The position numbers and the translations under genes were made by a program. Below, in pieces: positions 10,949-23,732 of a stretch of DNA of 64,000 nucleotides (position 1 is its first letter; each line of letters begins with the position of its first letter). The DNA comes from Heterostelium multicystogenum (Eukaryota; Evosea; Eumycetozoa; Acytosteliales; Acytosteliaceae), in NCBI GenBank assembly GCA_003667245.1, contig RCNN01000029.1, forward strand, positions 1 through 64,000. Direction: 5' to 3'. Below the pieces are notes generated by a model. That model was given only the letters and a program-made list of their open reading frames with translations. It searched no databases and had not been told where the DNA came from.

Positions 10949-13605
10949 TTATTGGTTACTACTTGTATTTCTTGACATAATTAATTTACGTATGATCTGA
11001 CTGATTGATCTGTTAACCTCAATGACAGTCTGATTATCCATTTTGGTATTTGTTGGAATATTAAAATCGGGGGGTGGCCATCTACTTGCCAAAAGCTTAT
11101 GTCTTAAAGTTGGGAATTTATCTAAGCATTGTAATAATACTATTTAACAAGTTAGTATACAAAATGATAAAATGTTAAGTATTTGTTTTTTTTTCAACAC
11201 TTACAATCAGTTGAGCTTAACCAATGGGTTTTGATTTCCTCCCACAGCATAAGAGTAGATTGATCGGATGGTGGCAATTCTAAACTCTGATAGAAGTTAA
11301 TATATTCATTGATGGCTTTGGAAAGTGTTTCGAGGTTGTGTGTAGAAATAAAGTCATCCTCCTCAAGATATTTCAAAATTGATAGAGATAGTAGGATGAG
11401 GTTGATCAGGAATATCTGACGGTCTTTATGAGCGTCTCCAAGTGCTTGGGTGATGTTGGTTGAAATCATTTCAATGGAATCTGAAATGTGACAAAATAGT
11501 GTAAAGAATGAGCCTTTGTTAGATTGTGAAATTGGGTTGCTCCAATAGGATAAATAGAAGTATAGGATTGAGCATGCATGTGGAAGAAAAGCATTTCCAA
11601 CTAACTCGGGTGTGCATCCATAAGATTTTAGAGAAGTAATTGCTGGGTATGAGTTGAGAACATTTTGGTCTTGTTCGATGGCCATTGTTATTAACACTGG
11701 AAGATAGTTGCTGAGAAATTGAAACTATGAGCATATGACCTTCCTGCTGATTGAAAAAGTTGTTGGATCTATCGGTCATTGTAAAAGAATTGACATCGAT
11801 ATAGTTTTCAATTCCTGGTAATAGATATGCCAAATAAAATCCATAGTCATCTTTGTACAGTAAGAAATATTCGAATATTATCTTGAGAGAATGAGAGAGT
11901 ATTTCGGACATTGCCTCGGCTTCTTCCGCTATGAATTGTCCAACTTGTTTCAATGTCAGAATGGCAACATGGGTTGGCTCTTTCTCTGGTGCTTCCTCAG
12001 CAAGATCCTTCAGGTATTCAATCATAAGAGTATTGGTGTCGATGAGTAGTTTTCTCAACTGTATGAGACAATCAGCACTGAGAACAGGTTTCTCTTCAGA
12101 TTCGAATTGATTAATCAAAAATGCCATGACATTGTCAAGAATTGAATAGCAAGCTGTGAGAAGATTTGTTTTCTCGTTGGAGATAGTTTCTGTTACTGGT
12201 TGTGTGTGCAAAATCATTTGAGTTTCTGTTCTAACATATTGAATTGCCAATAATAAGAGTTTTTCGCCAGATATACTTGAGTTGTTAGAAACCTTCATAA
12301 TCCAATCACTACCAAACATCTCCAGCATTATTGAAAAAAAGTATGATAGTTTTGTCTCGGTGAGATTCTTTTTGTGTCTTTGATTGAAATATCGAGGCTA
12401 TGCCATCACGAATGTTCTCTACTGCTTGAAGTAAAGTGGTTGATTGATTGTTTGGGTGGGAAGGAAAACCTTCAAATTGAAAAATTGAAATGAATAAAGA
12501 GAGAATTGTGAATCTGTGGGGATTTTTAAACTGTTTGAATATAATTGATAATGGCATCAATAGTGGTTCCAAATGTTTGAATAGTTTAGAATTTGATTCA
12601 TTTCTATCTTGCATGTTGTAGCACAGCAATTTGATCAAATGTAGAAACATCTTAAAAGATTCACCAAATGAGTTGTCACCTGATCTTCTTTTGGTGTTGC
12701 GCTTGGTGAACTCATATTATTATTGGTGTCACTTTGAGAATCAGGTGATGATTTCACTTGTGTTGAAGTATTTGTTGAAGTTGATGATTTAGTAGATGGT
12801 GACTGATGTGAATTGATGGGGGACATTTTGGCATTATTCAGGCGTAGCAATACATCACCCAAATATCTTATATTTTGTTCTTTTTGTAGTAAACAATTAA
12901 CCTGTACCAAACTTTCTTTCCTACTTTCTTTCTTTCTACTCAGATCTTTCAATCTTGTGTCAAACGAGAGCATTGAATATAGAAACATTGCTGACTCTTG
13001 AAATAGAGGCAAATTGATTTCGGAGCTATTTGTATGAAGTTGGTTAGTATAGTTTTAGTGTTAAGATAAGTTTATTACACTTACCATTGTGTTAAGTTCT
13101 TGAGAGTAAGTTCAAGAATTTGTGGTAGGAGGTGGTGTTGTGAAATACGATATATTATAGTAGATTCGATTTGGTCGTCTGTTACATTGGTAGTGTCAAG
13201 CATCGTAAATGTAGATAGGATTGTTACAGCCACATTATGATAGGATACTGAGTCTTGGCCCGGGAGATTAGGAGTCTGAAGTAGCCGATAGAGGAACTCT
13301 ATACCGAGTGCATCATAGACACGACCGAGATTGTATTCATCATCTGGCTTAATGAGATTCTTCACCAAGATAATACCCACAAATCTCTCTTCATCTATAT
13401 TACTCGACAACAGATTCAAACAGGTTCTAAACGAAAGATCTGTATTATTATCGGGAGAACTATTATCAAGACCACCAGAGGAGCTATTTAAATTACTATT
13501 ACTACTATTTTTAAAATATTTAGACGATGTTGACGAAGTAGTTGTTGTGCTAGTAGTGGTTGCAGTCGCAGAAGGTGAAGTTGTTTTTGAGCTAGAAGTA
13601 GACAT
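10949..13605 (-). CDS. Neurochondrin-family protein
   Basis: Neurochondrins are large alpha-helical cytosolic proteins; dictyostelid function is not something I can state. Exons: 13085-13605, 11205-13025 and 10949-11139; the joins are in phase. A Ser/Thr-rich N-terminus leads into LVKNLIKPDDEYNLGRVYDA, matching the neurochondrin N-terminal pattern. Further on, MFGSDWIMK, LLTACYSILDNVMAFL, TLKQVGQFIAEEAEAM and YLLPGIENYI match the order of conserved blocks in human NCDN (GSDWI, TACYALMELG, LGAWLAEE, LLPGW). The tail LLLQCLDKFPTLRH comes from the last exon. A Ser-rich insert follows residue 230 or so. Frame switches at about 12676, 12372-12380 (run of A) and 11703 break the long exon into three frames. 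The gene converges on the TIG-ankyrin gene with about 100 bp between stops. Confidence 0.8.
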
Positions 13606-14309
13606 ATTTATTTATCTCAAAGATAGTATGCTACCGAACAAGAAAGCATGCAAACAAGCAAGCAAGCAAACAAACTGGTACTAGGCTAACTAACTAACTA
13701 AAAGACAGATATCCTATCTCTATTTCATTTAAAAGATAAAATTAAATTTGAATTGAAGTGAAGTTTCGTTAATATTAAGATGTTGTTTAATTGAAAAAAT
13801 TCTATTAATAACAACAACAACAAAAATTAAAAAAAACAAAAAACAACAACAACAACAGGGATTTATTTAATTATTACAAAATAATATTAATAATAATAAT
13901 ATTAATAAAAGATTACCACAACTTTTATTAATTACAAACCAAAAATAAAGAATTTAATAAACAAACACACTCAGACAACACACATAACTAAAGTTAATAT
14001 TATTTATATTCAAGTTTTTAATTAATTGAATTTAACACAATAGCTATTTGAATTAACTAAAAATTTGTTTGTTGCAACACACAAATGTTGTTCTTTATGT
14101 ATATGTGTTTTGGACGGTGGTGATCATCAGCGTCATCATCTGAATCCTATGCAGCTCAAAATTTAATTTAATTTCATTTACCAATTTAATATTTATTTTT
14201 TACAAATATTCTGAATCAGCAACAGCAACAGAAGAAGCGCTTGAAGTTGTTGTTATAATATATATATATATATTTTAGAGAGATAATTGTATAAAGAAGA
14301 TACATTAAC
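13606..14309. other. Intergenic between divergent genes
   Basis: AT-rich, with AAC-type repeats near 13810-13857. No gene seen. It lies between the starts of the neurochondrin-like gene and the small membrane protein gene, so it probably holds both promoters. Confidence 0.6.
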
Positions 14310-14673
14310 ATGGCATCTATTGTTAGATTGTTTGTTTCTTGCTTTACTGGATTGTTGACAGTCCTAGTATCATATTTTACCTTACATGCATTGGGCTACT
14401 GCATTACTATGATGGAATTGGTAAATTTCCGATTAATTCTCCCAGAGAGATCAATGTGAAAGAAGAAGCACGTATTAACGTAACTTTATTTCATTCAATT
14501 AGGCAGTGGAGTCTGACACAATTCCAAAGCATCCAGTCATAAAAGAAACTACCCGATTGCTGAGCACCTACTTTGCCAATTATAATATGACACACTATTT
14601 CTTGTTTGCCATTTTATTAGGAATGGTCTATTTGTACAATGGTGTACCAGTCAAGAAAACACTTGGTAGATAA
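14310..14673 (+). CDS. Small two-segment membrane protein, unknown
   Basis: Two exons, 14310-14420 and 14503-14673, join in phase to give 93 residues. The N-terminal 35 residues (MASIVRLFVSCFTGLLTVL onward) are one hydrophobic segment. A hydrophilic loop with TIPKHPVIKETTRLL follows, then a second hydrophobic stretch (HYFLFAILLGMVYLYNGV) and a short basic tail KKTLGR. I do not recognise the family. The intron with consensus borders that restores an open frame, and the amphipathic layout, make it a credible gene. ER location would be typical for such small proteins but cannot be shown here. Confidence 0.65.
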
Positions 14674-15161
14674 TATAATAAGCCAATGAGTCTAATAAAC
14701 TAATTGATGATCGATAGTTTATTAAAGAATAAACTTTGAATCAAATTATAATAATAATAATAATAATAATTAACAAACATATTCAAATTCATCTTAATCA
14801 ACCTATCATTGTATACTATAATTAGTAGTATATTCAAGTGTACCTAGCTATCTATTTCTTAACTACCAGCCAAGTGTAGCTCAACTGGGTTGATAATGGA
14901 GTGTTTGTTACTTGTTAATTTCAATGAATTTTTTGTAAAAATCGCTATAACATGCTGTTTTAAATTATCATTTTGATAATAATAACTAATCTTATTGTAG
15001 TTAATGTTGACAAAGTTGTAATTTAACATAGATTTATATTATTGTTATTGATTAACTTATTGTATATTGTACTTGCTAAAGTAATAGTATTAGTATCCTG
15101 AATATCACAGATAACCAGTAAGATAGACGGACAGACAGACAGATAAATTAGTGAAGAAGTG
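14674..15161. other. Intergenic
   Basis: AT-rich spacer between two plus-strand genes, with an ATA trinucleotide run near 14750-14770. A short GACA repeat sits just before the next start codon (about 15125-15142). Nothing else seen. Confidence 0.6.
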
Positions 15162-16992
15162 ATGTGGAGAACGGAGCAGTGTACCAATGAGCCATATCCA
15201 AGATGTGCTCATCAATGTGCTACTGTAGATGATTATATTTATATGTTCGGTGGATGGACAGATGAGAATCAGATGTTAAATGATCTTCATAGATTCAATA
15301 TAGGTATGTCAGACTGTCCTTATGTATATTACTACTGCTGTAAGACTTATGAAGACTAATTGATATGCTGTAGATACGTGGGAATGGGAAGTTATTAGAC
15401 CAAACGTAGCAATTGGAAATGAAAATGATGCTGCTCAACATACTACTGTTGCCAATGATAAAGAGGAGCCTTTTATAATATCAAGAAATGGTCACTCTTT
15501 CAATGCATATGGAAAGAAGTTGGTGTTGTTTGGTGGTGGTTCATTTGCTGGATTTCTAAACGATGTTGTTTTCTTTGATACTGTAGCAATGAGGTGGCAG
15601 CTACCTGCTACCGTGGCGGGCACACCTCCTTCAGGCAGATCGAAGCACGCTACCACTGTATTGGGATCGCGACTCTATGTATTTGGCGGTGGAGATGGTG
15701 TGCGTTTACACAACGACCTCTATTACCTCGACCTTGATACACTGAAATGGACAATGGTCGTGCCTTCACATGGTGTGGTACCTTCTCCGAGATGGGGACA
15801 CACCATGGTGAGCATTGACCACCACAGACTGTTGATTTTTGGTGGACATTCTGGCTCAAAGCGTCTCAATGACCTACATATCTATGATCTCACTACAAAT
15901 GAGTGGTCACAGCCCACCATCGGAGGCGTTGAGGCAGGGACTGATACTTTCAAGCCACAACCTAGAGCAGGACATTCTGCTTCAATGATTGGTCGATACA
16001 TGCTTGTGTTTGGTGGTGGAGACGGACATATTCTCAATGACTTTGTTGGATTGGATGTGAGTTGCTGGAGATGGTGGAAAATCACTGCCGATACACCAGG
16101 TGGCAGATGTGCTCACTCTAGCTCTATCATCAAGAATAAGCTTGTAATATTTGGTGGAGGAAATGGTTTGCATTGTATCAAAAGATGGTAGTATTCGAGA
16201 ATATCGAGAACATCGACCAACTCTACCAACAATATCTATACCAAGCCAAAATGAAACAAGACGACAAGAATCATAACTCATCAAACAGCACCGCACTCAA
16301 AAAGATTGTAATTACACCAAAGAAGCTCATTAAACCAACAGCAGACGAAACTTTACTTTCAAGTACAATAGAATCCATTGCAAAGAAAGTACAATCAAAT
16401 AATATAATTAATAACACTAATAACAACAGCAATAACAACAATAACAACAACAATAATAATAATAACATAGCTTTAACAACTACTACAATAACTTCAACAG
16501 AAATTAAGCAGAATCCAATTAAAGTCAATTTCCAGGATAATAATAATAATAATAGCATCAGCTATAATAATGAAACAAAAGATGAGGATTTAACAAATTT
16601 ACTTGTACAAACACCAACTGACAAGCTTAAAGATAGTTGCTTAACCGATAGAGAAAGGAGAGGTAAGTTCACATGCATGACATTTAATAGTTACTAGAGT
16701 TGGCTAATATTAATTGTTTATTTCAAAAGATATCAAATTCTTTTTGACAAACATAGGTATGGCTAAATTTGTAAATAAGTTTATTGAAGAGGAAATAGAT
16801 ACAACGGTACTACATTATATAACAGAAGATCATTTGAAACAACTTGGTGTAACATTGCTGGGAGAAAGGCTAACTATCATCAAAGGAATTAGAGAATCAA
16901 CATTGTTTTTATTCAAAGGATTGCCACCTATACCAATTGATGTGGACCCTAACTTTAGTCCAAGAATCGACGACGATAAACTGGATCTCTAA
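15162..16992 (+). CDS. Kelch-repeat protein with C-terminal SAM domain
   Basis: Exons 15162-15303, 15374-16662 and 16730-16992. At least five kelch blades are visible, each with a GG pair and a later W: YMFGGWTDENQMLNDLHRF, KLVLFGGGSFAGFLNDVVFF, RLYVFGGGDGVRLHNDLYYL, RLLIFGGHSGSKRLNDLHIY, MLVFGGGDGHILNDF. The propeller is followed by a Lys-rich linker and an Asn tract (about 16400-16470). The last exon is a SAM domain (IKFFLTNIGMAKFVNKFIEE, then HLKQLGVTLLGERLTIIKGI), usually a protein-protein oligomerisation module. A single T seems missing near 16167, where GGGNG should continue into FALYQKMVVF; as given, the frame stops shortly after. Kelch plus SAM suggests a cytoskeletal or signalling scaffold. 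Confidence 0.85.
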
Positions 16993-17678
16993 AATCTGTA
17001 ATAAACTTTTCTTTATCCCTTTATTTGCACTTGTTTTTGGTTTTTGTTTTGATGATTGTTTTGTTACCTTCTAAAAAATTGATGTTTGACATTTGATGTC
17101 CAGGTGTCATCAAATATCAACACCACATAAACAAATCTGATTTATGTCAACCTGGCAGGGGAACAACAGCTGTTTTCTTGATATACTTTATAATACCCAA
17201 CAATATTTTAATTAAAACATGAAATCATCAAAAGAAAATGAGAAAAACAATAATAAATATTACCCTTATAATTTGAATTGTTTAGTTAGTTGTTTAAGCG
17301 AAGTTGTTTGATATACATTAGATTTTCTTCCAAATTTAAAACAAAATATTCTTTAAAATTCAAGGGTAAATCGATATTTAGATACAAATCATCACCTATC
17401 TATAAATAAAAAATCCACAAAAACAATGAATATGTGATAAATATTCAATAAACACCATATGATAACTACTTACTGTACAACAGCTGTGGGAAAAAAATGA
17501 AAATGAATTGACCAATTTGTAGTATATAAATGATCACAATAAAGTTGATTAATGGATGGAATGAACTTTTATTTGTGGTATTTGTTACGAATAACTTTAA
17601 TTAAAATGTATATTAAAATATAAAAGAATTTATTAAAGAAACCTATAGTTTTTTTTCTATTATTTATTTGTCTTACAG
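16993..17678. other. Intergenic; probably contains first exon of the methyltransferase gene
   Basis: AT-rich. No start codon could be linked in phase to the exon beginning at 17679, so a short first exon is probably hidden here, perhaps near 17555-17600. An imperfect inverted arrangement of TTTGATGT and ACATCAAA-like words lies near 17085-17125. Confidence 0.5.
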
Positions 17679-18622
17679 TTGTAATCTATTTTCGATTGCA
17701 CAAAGATTCCTTTTCTTTAGTCCATGTAGGTAAGTTTAACTATAATGTAATATTGATATTATGGATAAAATTGGTAACAATTTTAAGATGGAAGAATTCA
17801 TGTATTTGATAATGGAAAATCAATAAGACAAATTAAATTTAGTGTAGATGGTTTTAGACAGTCGGAAATAAAAGTTGGGGATGTTGAATACCTACCGATG
17901 GAATATTCAAGAGCAGTCATTTCTTCTTTGATATTTCTGACGAGTGTCCCCAAAACTATTCTACTGGTTGGTTTAGGTGGTGCTACCATTCCTGCCTACT
18001 TGAAGAAACACTTTCCCAATGCCATAATAGAGGTTGTAGAGATGTTACCCAATATGGTTAATATTGCAGAAAAATATACAAATTTCAAACAAGATGATAA
18101 CTGTTTTGTGACAGTAAGTGATGGTCGAGAGTTTCTAGAGAAATATAGCACCACAAAAGATTTGACTTAATTATTCAAGATGGATGTGCTACCTCTCCAT
18201 GTTCATTGTTGACATACGATTCATTTCAGAGGCTATCATCAATGCTCAATCCCAATGGAATCTATATTCAAAACCTCATTGGAATGGATCCTCCTATTGT
18301 AAAGAATATTAAAGATTCTTTCAAAGAGTTATACTATGTAGAATCTAAAGGAATCAACCAAGTAAGTTAGTAAACAAAAAGCCAATAAGAAAAAGGAAAA
18401 AGCTCTAACCAGAATTATAAAAAGATTATTGTAGCATATAATCATGATAGAATCTATACAAAAGAAAATCTAATTTTCAGAGGTCAACTGTTTCAGGAAG
18501 CTGAGAAACCTAGATTCAATGTAGTAGAGGATTATGCAAAACACTACAAAAGACTAACTGATATCATGATAAATACAGTAAACTATGAAGGTGAAAGAGT
18601 AAACATTAAGAAAAAAGAATAG
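17679..18622 (+). CDS. METTL13 / spermidine-synthase-like methyltransferase
   Basis: Exons 17679-17729, 17788-18361 and 18413-18622; the first coding exon is missing. The fold is a Rossmann methyltransferase: LLVGLGGATIPAYLKKHFPN is the SAM-binding motif I, IIEVVEMLPNMVNIAEKY carries the acidic residue after strand 2, VTVSDGREFLEKY is the DG strand, and FDLIIQDGCATSPC is motif IV. The spacing follows the C-terminal domain of METTL13 (eEF1A N-terminal methyltransferase) and spermidine-synthase-like proteins. Upstream, HVFDNGKSIRQIKF resembles the N-terminal beta hairpin of this fold. One T is apparently missing near 18166, which truncates the frame just before motif IV. The substrate is unknown; polyamine synthase is less likely because the typical GGGDGG loop is absent. 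Confidence 0.75.
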
Positions 18623-18791
18623 TAGAATAATTGGATACTTTTAAATGTCATTTTATCCAGAAATATTTATAATAAATTACTCTATGGATTTCTAATCTTT
18701 GTCAAACAGACATAATTATAGATGTTTGGAATTAATACAATAAAAGTATATTTGGAGAGTTTATTAAAGTCAAAGAAAAAGAAAATACATT

Positions 18792-20945
18792 TTACAAATA
18801 TTGATTATTATTACCTATGATAACGTTTAAATCATTGATCCAACCATACCTTGTCCACAAAGGGCAACCTTTTCTGGTATAGGTAAATTTGTTCCATCTT
18901 CCTGTTGGAATGTCATAGACATAGTTGTCATTTTGGTCAAAGAGATAAATACGTGTCTTTGAATCATAGATCAACGATGGACGACAGGTAGTATTTGAAA
19001 GTACTGGGAATTCGAGTGTTTCGAACTTCTTTGTGGAGATTGTGAATTTCTTAAAGTGTGTCGATGTGATATAGTAGATAGATTCGTAACGACCATCAAT
19101 AACTGCACCTAGGACCAATCCACCGGCACTGAGTGATGAGTACACAGTACAAACATTCTCGACAGTATCATACACTTCGATTTCTTTGCAAGCACGTCCG
19201 TTTACGACCTGTCCACCAACCAAGTAGATGTATCCGTTGACCGGGTCGAAGCATGGGTAGATAGTGTATTTGTGACGTGAAAGGTTGCTGAGATGTTCGA
19301 TCTGCTTGGTGGAGGTATTTAATCTCTCAATGCGGTGGATGATTTGGTGATACTGCTTGGTCTCTTCGAGTACTTTACCACCAAAGAGGTAGACATACTT
19401 CTTTCCATCATATTGTGCGGCAATTCCACCACCTCCACGATTGAGTTTCTCCAATGATTTGTCCCATTGTTGCTTATTAAGGTTGAATCTACGGTAGGTG
19501 GTGATTGCGTAATTACCTCCAAATACATAAATATATTTACCATCGGTGACACAAGAGGAAGAGACAAATGGGATACCTTCGCTATTTGATAGTCCTTTTG
19601 ATGAGAGATATTTCCAATCATTCTTCTCAACGTCGTACTTGTAGATCGATGTAAGATCGCATCCATTCTCGTTCCAACCACCAATTGAATAGAAATACTT
19701 GAATCCTCATTGGCTGATAAATGGTTGGTGATGTTGAGTTTAGTGTCACGAGTCTTTGTAACAGTTGGTGGCGACACTGGTGGGGCAACGACAGATGGCG
19801 AAGCAGGTGTTGGCGTAGTGGTGGTTGAGGGTGCTTGAGTTGACTTTTTTGGAGGTAGTAATGAGTCCAAGTGTTTGGACTTCACTAGTAATCATGGATC
19901 GCTTGTCAAGATCGACTTTAAGGTCAAACTGGATGGTCAAGTCTGTGGGTGGACCATGTTCAAAACGGGGAAGCAGCTTGATTTGTGAGTAATTCTCAAG
20001 AAAATCAAAACGCTTGTTGTCGAAAAGTTCCTGGGAACTTACGGACTGTAAGGATTTCGATGGTCCAAAGAGTGGATCGGCTTGGGAGATTTCACGATCG
20101 AGCTGACCAATACGCTTCAAAAGCTCAGCCTTTGATTGTTCATAATCAGTCTGAATCTCTTTCTCCAGCTTCATCTCACGTTGTTTAATGAGGAACTGAA
20201 GGTCTTTAAACTGCTCCACAATGGAAGAACGACATGACTTGTAGCTATCCTCGAGTTGCTGCAACATCTTTGCAAGGTGAAGTCGCTCATCCTTAAACTG
20301 CAAAGTGCTTGCAGTAAAGTTATTGACCGTTGGCATCAATGCCTTCAACTCTTCGACATTCAACTTTTCGATAGTTTGATGTTGCTTGTGTGCTTCTTTG
20401 GTGCACTGCTCACAAATGATCAAATAGCAGTCCTTACAATATGCATCGCACAATCTATCGGAGTGATTCAGACATTTTCGATCGATCAACACAACAGGTG
20501 GTTTTAATGATTCCTCTTCTTGAACTTTTGGTGGTTGTCCTGTTGGAACAACTAGATGTTCAGCTGTTACTACTGGTTGTTCAACTGGCTTTTCAATTGG
20601 CTTTTCAACTGTCTTTTCAACTGGTTGTTCAAATGGTTTTTCAACTGGTTGCTCGACCTTAACATCTACTTTTGTTTCATTTACATTTACATTGTTGTTA
20701 TTATTATTATTGTTGTTGTTGTTGTTTGAATCTGATTGTTGTTCTTGTGGTTGGGGTTGTTCTTGTTGGTCTTGTGGTTGTGGTTGATGTTGTTCAGTGG
20801 GGGTTATTGTATTAGTAGTAGTAGTAGTAGGGATATTGCTTGAAGTTGGAGTTGTTTGTGTCTCTTGAGTAAGTTCAGTGTTTTCCTCGGTGTGACCTTC
20901 ATGTGTGGTAGTGATGATGTCACTTTCGACAGGTTTTGATTCCAT
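18792..20945 (-). CDS. B-box zinc finger, coiled-coil and kelch-like propeller protein
   Basis: About 720 residues. Order: Thr/Gln/Asn-rich N-terminus with EKPVEQPV-type repeats, a B-box zinc finger (CLNHSDRLCDAYCKDC, then CEQCTKEAHKQH) at about residues 160-200, a coiled coil of about 100 residues, a Pro/Ser/Thr linker, and a C-terminal kelch-like beta propeller (FKYFYSIGGWNENGC, KYIYVFGGNYAITTYRRF, KYVYLFGGKVLEETKQY, GYIYLVGGQVVNGRACKEI). No RING finger is visible, so it is not a full TRIM protein. Frame changes near 19872 and near 19705-19715 place the three parts in different frames. The combination resembles dictyostelid B-box proteins of unknown role. A ligand-binding or E3-adaptor function is only a guess. 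Confidence 0.8.
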
Positions 20946-21798
20946 TTTAGATTATGTGTCAAAAAAACACTCTTTACAATACGATGCAATATACTAGTAT
21001 ACAAAAATAAAAATAAATCTACAAATAGAAAAGAAAGCTTAATATTAAAATAATAATAACAACAACAATTAATTTGTTTTTAAAAATTAACCAAACCCTA
21101 AGTAACATAATCTATTTAATCTTTAATATTAGGCTAAATTGTGTTATTGGGTTTTTCTTAAAAATTTTCATTGATTTTTTTTGAAATTATCAAAACACTT
21201 ATTATTAATTGGCAAGGGTTAACATGTTGATTATTGTAATATCTTATATTTATTACTTCTCAATTTGTATTCTTTATGATAGGCAGTACTGCATACATTG
21301 TTTAAAACAAAATCAATGCTTTCAATATAGTATTATTAGTCTTATTTTTTGATTTGAAAATGAATAAACAACATATAATATTGTTTCATATTTCTACTTA
21401 TGATAATAAAGAGAAATAATAAAGTAGTTTTTATCCCTTTGAACTATTGATCTTCTAATCTAAATATCTATTTTTTTTAGGATTGTATCACAAAATACAC
21501 TTTAGTTATACTATTACCATACAATTATTTTATTAATTTTTAAAACTAGTTCGAAATTTCTGTTGGCAGGTGCAAATCAAAAACGAGTTATTGACTATTG
21601 CATTATTTGCAAGCAAGGACCACACAATCAAAGTTGACATTTGACATTCTATGGAATTACTCAACAAGCTTAGCTAGGTTGACTGCTTTGTGTGTGTGTG
21701 TGTGTTTATATCTAATATATTATTTATTATTATATAGCAAGCCTAAATATAATCTCAATTTATAGAATAATATTAACAATAATATTATTTATTGGAAT
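20946..21798. other. Intergenic between divergent genes
   Basis: AT-rich spacer with a TG dinucleotide run at about 21688-21705. No supported gene. Confidence 0.6.
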
Positions 21799-23542
21799 AT
21801 GTCATCCATATCAACAACAACAACAACATCATCATCATCACATACTCGTCATAATGAAGAGAAGATCCTATATACAACTAAAACTTATTGTCCAAAATGT
21901 ACATTGGTAGACAGAAAAGGCTTGGTTTTGACAGATGCACAAGTCGTATCGAAATCAGATAATAAAGTATACCTAAAGTCAATTTGCTCAAGGCATCCCT
22001 CCCACTATACACTCTACTGTTCATCTTTGGATTTCTTCAACAGAGTAAATATCATCATCATTGAATCCAACTGCCAAAATGGTATTAACTTTTATATGTT
22101 GATATTAGATAGCAAGCTATTCATTTGAATTGAACGACAGGAAACAAAGTCAAGACATTGAAGATCTATACACTAAATATAGCAATGGAGCCATAAGCAA
22201 CCAGAGTAGCAACTCAACTGTGCAGCAATCATTGATAATAGAGCTGAACATATTCCAGAATGGTGAATTCCTAAGTGAGGATCAGATATTGCAAAATATT
22301 AAACAGTTTCAATCGATGTATCAGAAGCATAGGAAGGTACGTACTGCATACTGCTCGGTCATGTCAGTCAGCTAGGGAATCGTGGCTAACATATCTTGTC
22401 GCTTGAACAACAACAGTTTGCTTTGAAAGTGGTCGCTAAAGGTAGCAATGAAGTCCAGAAGATCAATGACAGAGTTATATATATTACATCGCTTTTGGTT
22501 GGATATCCAATTTTAGTTGAGGTCACAGTAGAGAGATTGAATTCACTGGGTCATTTAAGTAATAGCTGCTTCTTGCTGGGTCGAGTCTATCCCGCATTGA
22601 AGTACTTCTTGAAGCAGGGCGATGAAGACCTGTTCATAAAGGACATGCAAAAGCTGCTATCAATCCTTTCCGAATATAGTGGTATCCAGGCTGTTATCAC
22701 AATCGCACTCGAGCGTAAGTTTGCCAACCTCAGCCAAATCCTTCAGCTATTGCGGTCAAAGAACGATTTGATTAGAATCATTATATTGTCATTGGAGCGT
22801 CCGCCCAAAGAGATAGTGGCATCACTCCAAAAAAAGATGGTGATACAGAGCAATCAGTCGACCTCATCCACTTCAGCAACAACTGCATCGTCTCTGACCC
22901 TCGAAGATCCAGAGTCACCAGACCTCCAAATCAATTGCAACGACCCCTATGAGTTGATCCAAGAAGTAGAGAGGGCAACTGACCGCTCTATTACTTCTGA
23001 CGACTTTTATCCAGTGAACGTGGGTAGTGGCTTGGAACCACTGCTCAATCTCATGGGCTACGGAATGTTTAGCATCCGACCATCTGCTTTCTGTGGATTT
23101 GCAACTATTCTGATAAACACCGACACCATCAAATCGCGACCAATCAACCGACTGTTCAATATTGGAAAATTCTACAGAGATATACAGCCATTACTTCCAT
23201 CGCTTGACGAAAAGATTGGATTTTTCAATGGATTGAAACTTAAATCAGTTAGTATTCTCCACGATAGTGTTCAATGTATCAACTTGCGCCATACTAACTT
23301 TAACTCCAATCTAGATTGTCAAATCATGTCATTTAGAGAATGTACCACTACCAAATTTGTTTGACTATTTCACGGAGCGATCAAAAGCAGAGATCACAAA
23401 GAGAGTCATCGACCAAACACAAATACTAATCATTCACAACAACATGGATATTGCTGCATTGGATTTAAGACGAAGATGTAATTGTGCTGTTATAACAAAA
23501 TCTAAAGATTCATTTGTATCCTCTTGTACAGGTTGCATATAA
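21799..23542 (+). CDS. Tes-like radical-SAM homologue, apparently without the Fe-S cysteine motif
   Basis: Exons 21799-22081, 22113-22336 and 22417-23542 join in phase. The N-terminus has the zinc-ribbon-like start seen in archaeal/bacterial Tes-type (tetraether lipid synthase) proteins: YCPKCTLVDRK, a VYLKSICSRHPSHY segment. The middle fits the second half of the barrel (VYPALKYF through LSQILQLL), and IQEVERATDRSITSDDFYPV, then AFCGFATILI and INRLFNIGKFY match the conserved Tes segment with DFYPVP and CG. The C-terminus NNMDIAALDLRRRCNC matches the family ending. Between LIIELNIFQNG and LSEDQIL, where CX3CX2C should lie, no cysteines exist, and no SGGEP-like block is seen. A frame change near 23340-23360 precedes the last segment. 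Assignment is from memory of the family; activity as a radical-SAM enzyme looks unlikely. Confidence 0.6.
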
Positions 23543-23732
23543 ATTTTGAAAGAGCTTTCCTCCGCCTATCAACAACAGGCAAAACCAAACCATCCAACAA
23601 CTCATCAACCATACGATCGTTACAATGGCATTGTAATAATAATAATAAAATGACAAATATTCTCTTTCTATTTATTAATACTATCGCACTATATGACTTT
23701 CTAATATGCTATTGGAATGTAGATGAATGCAC

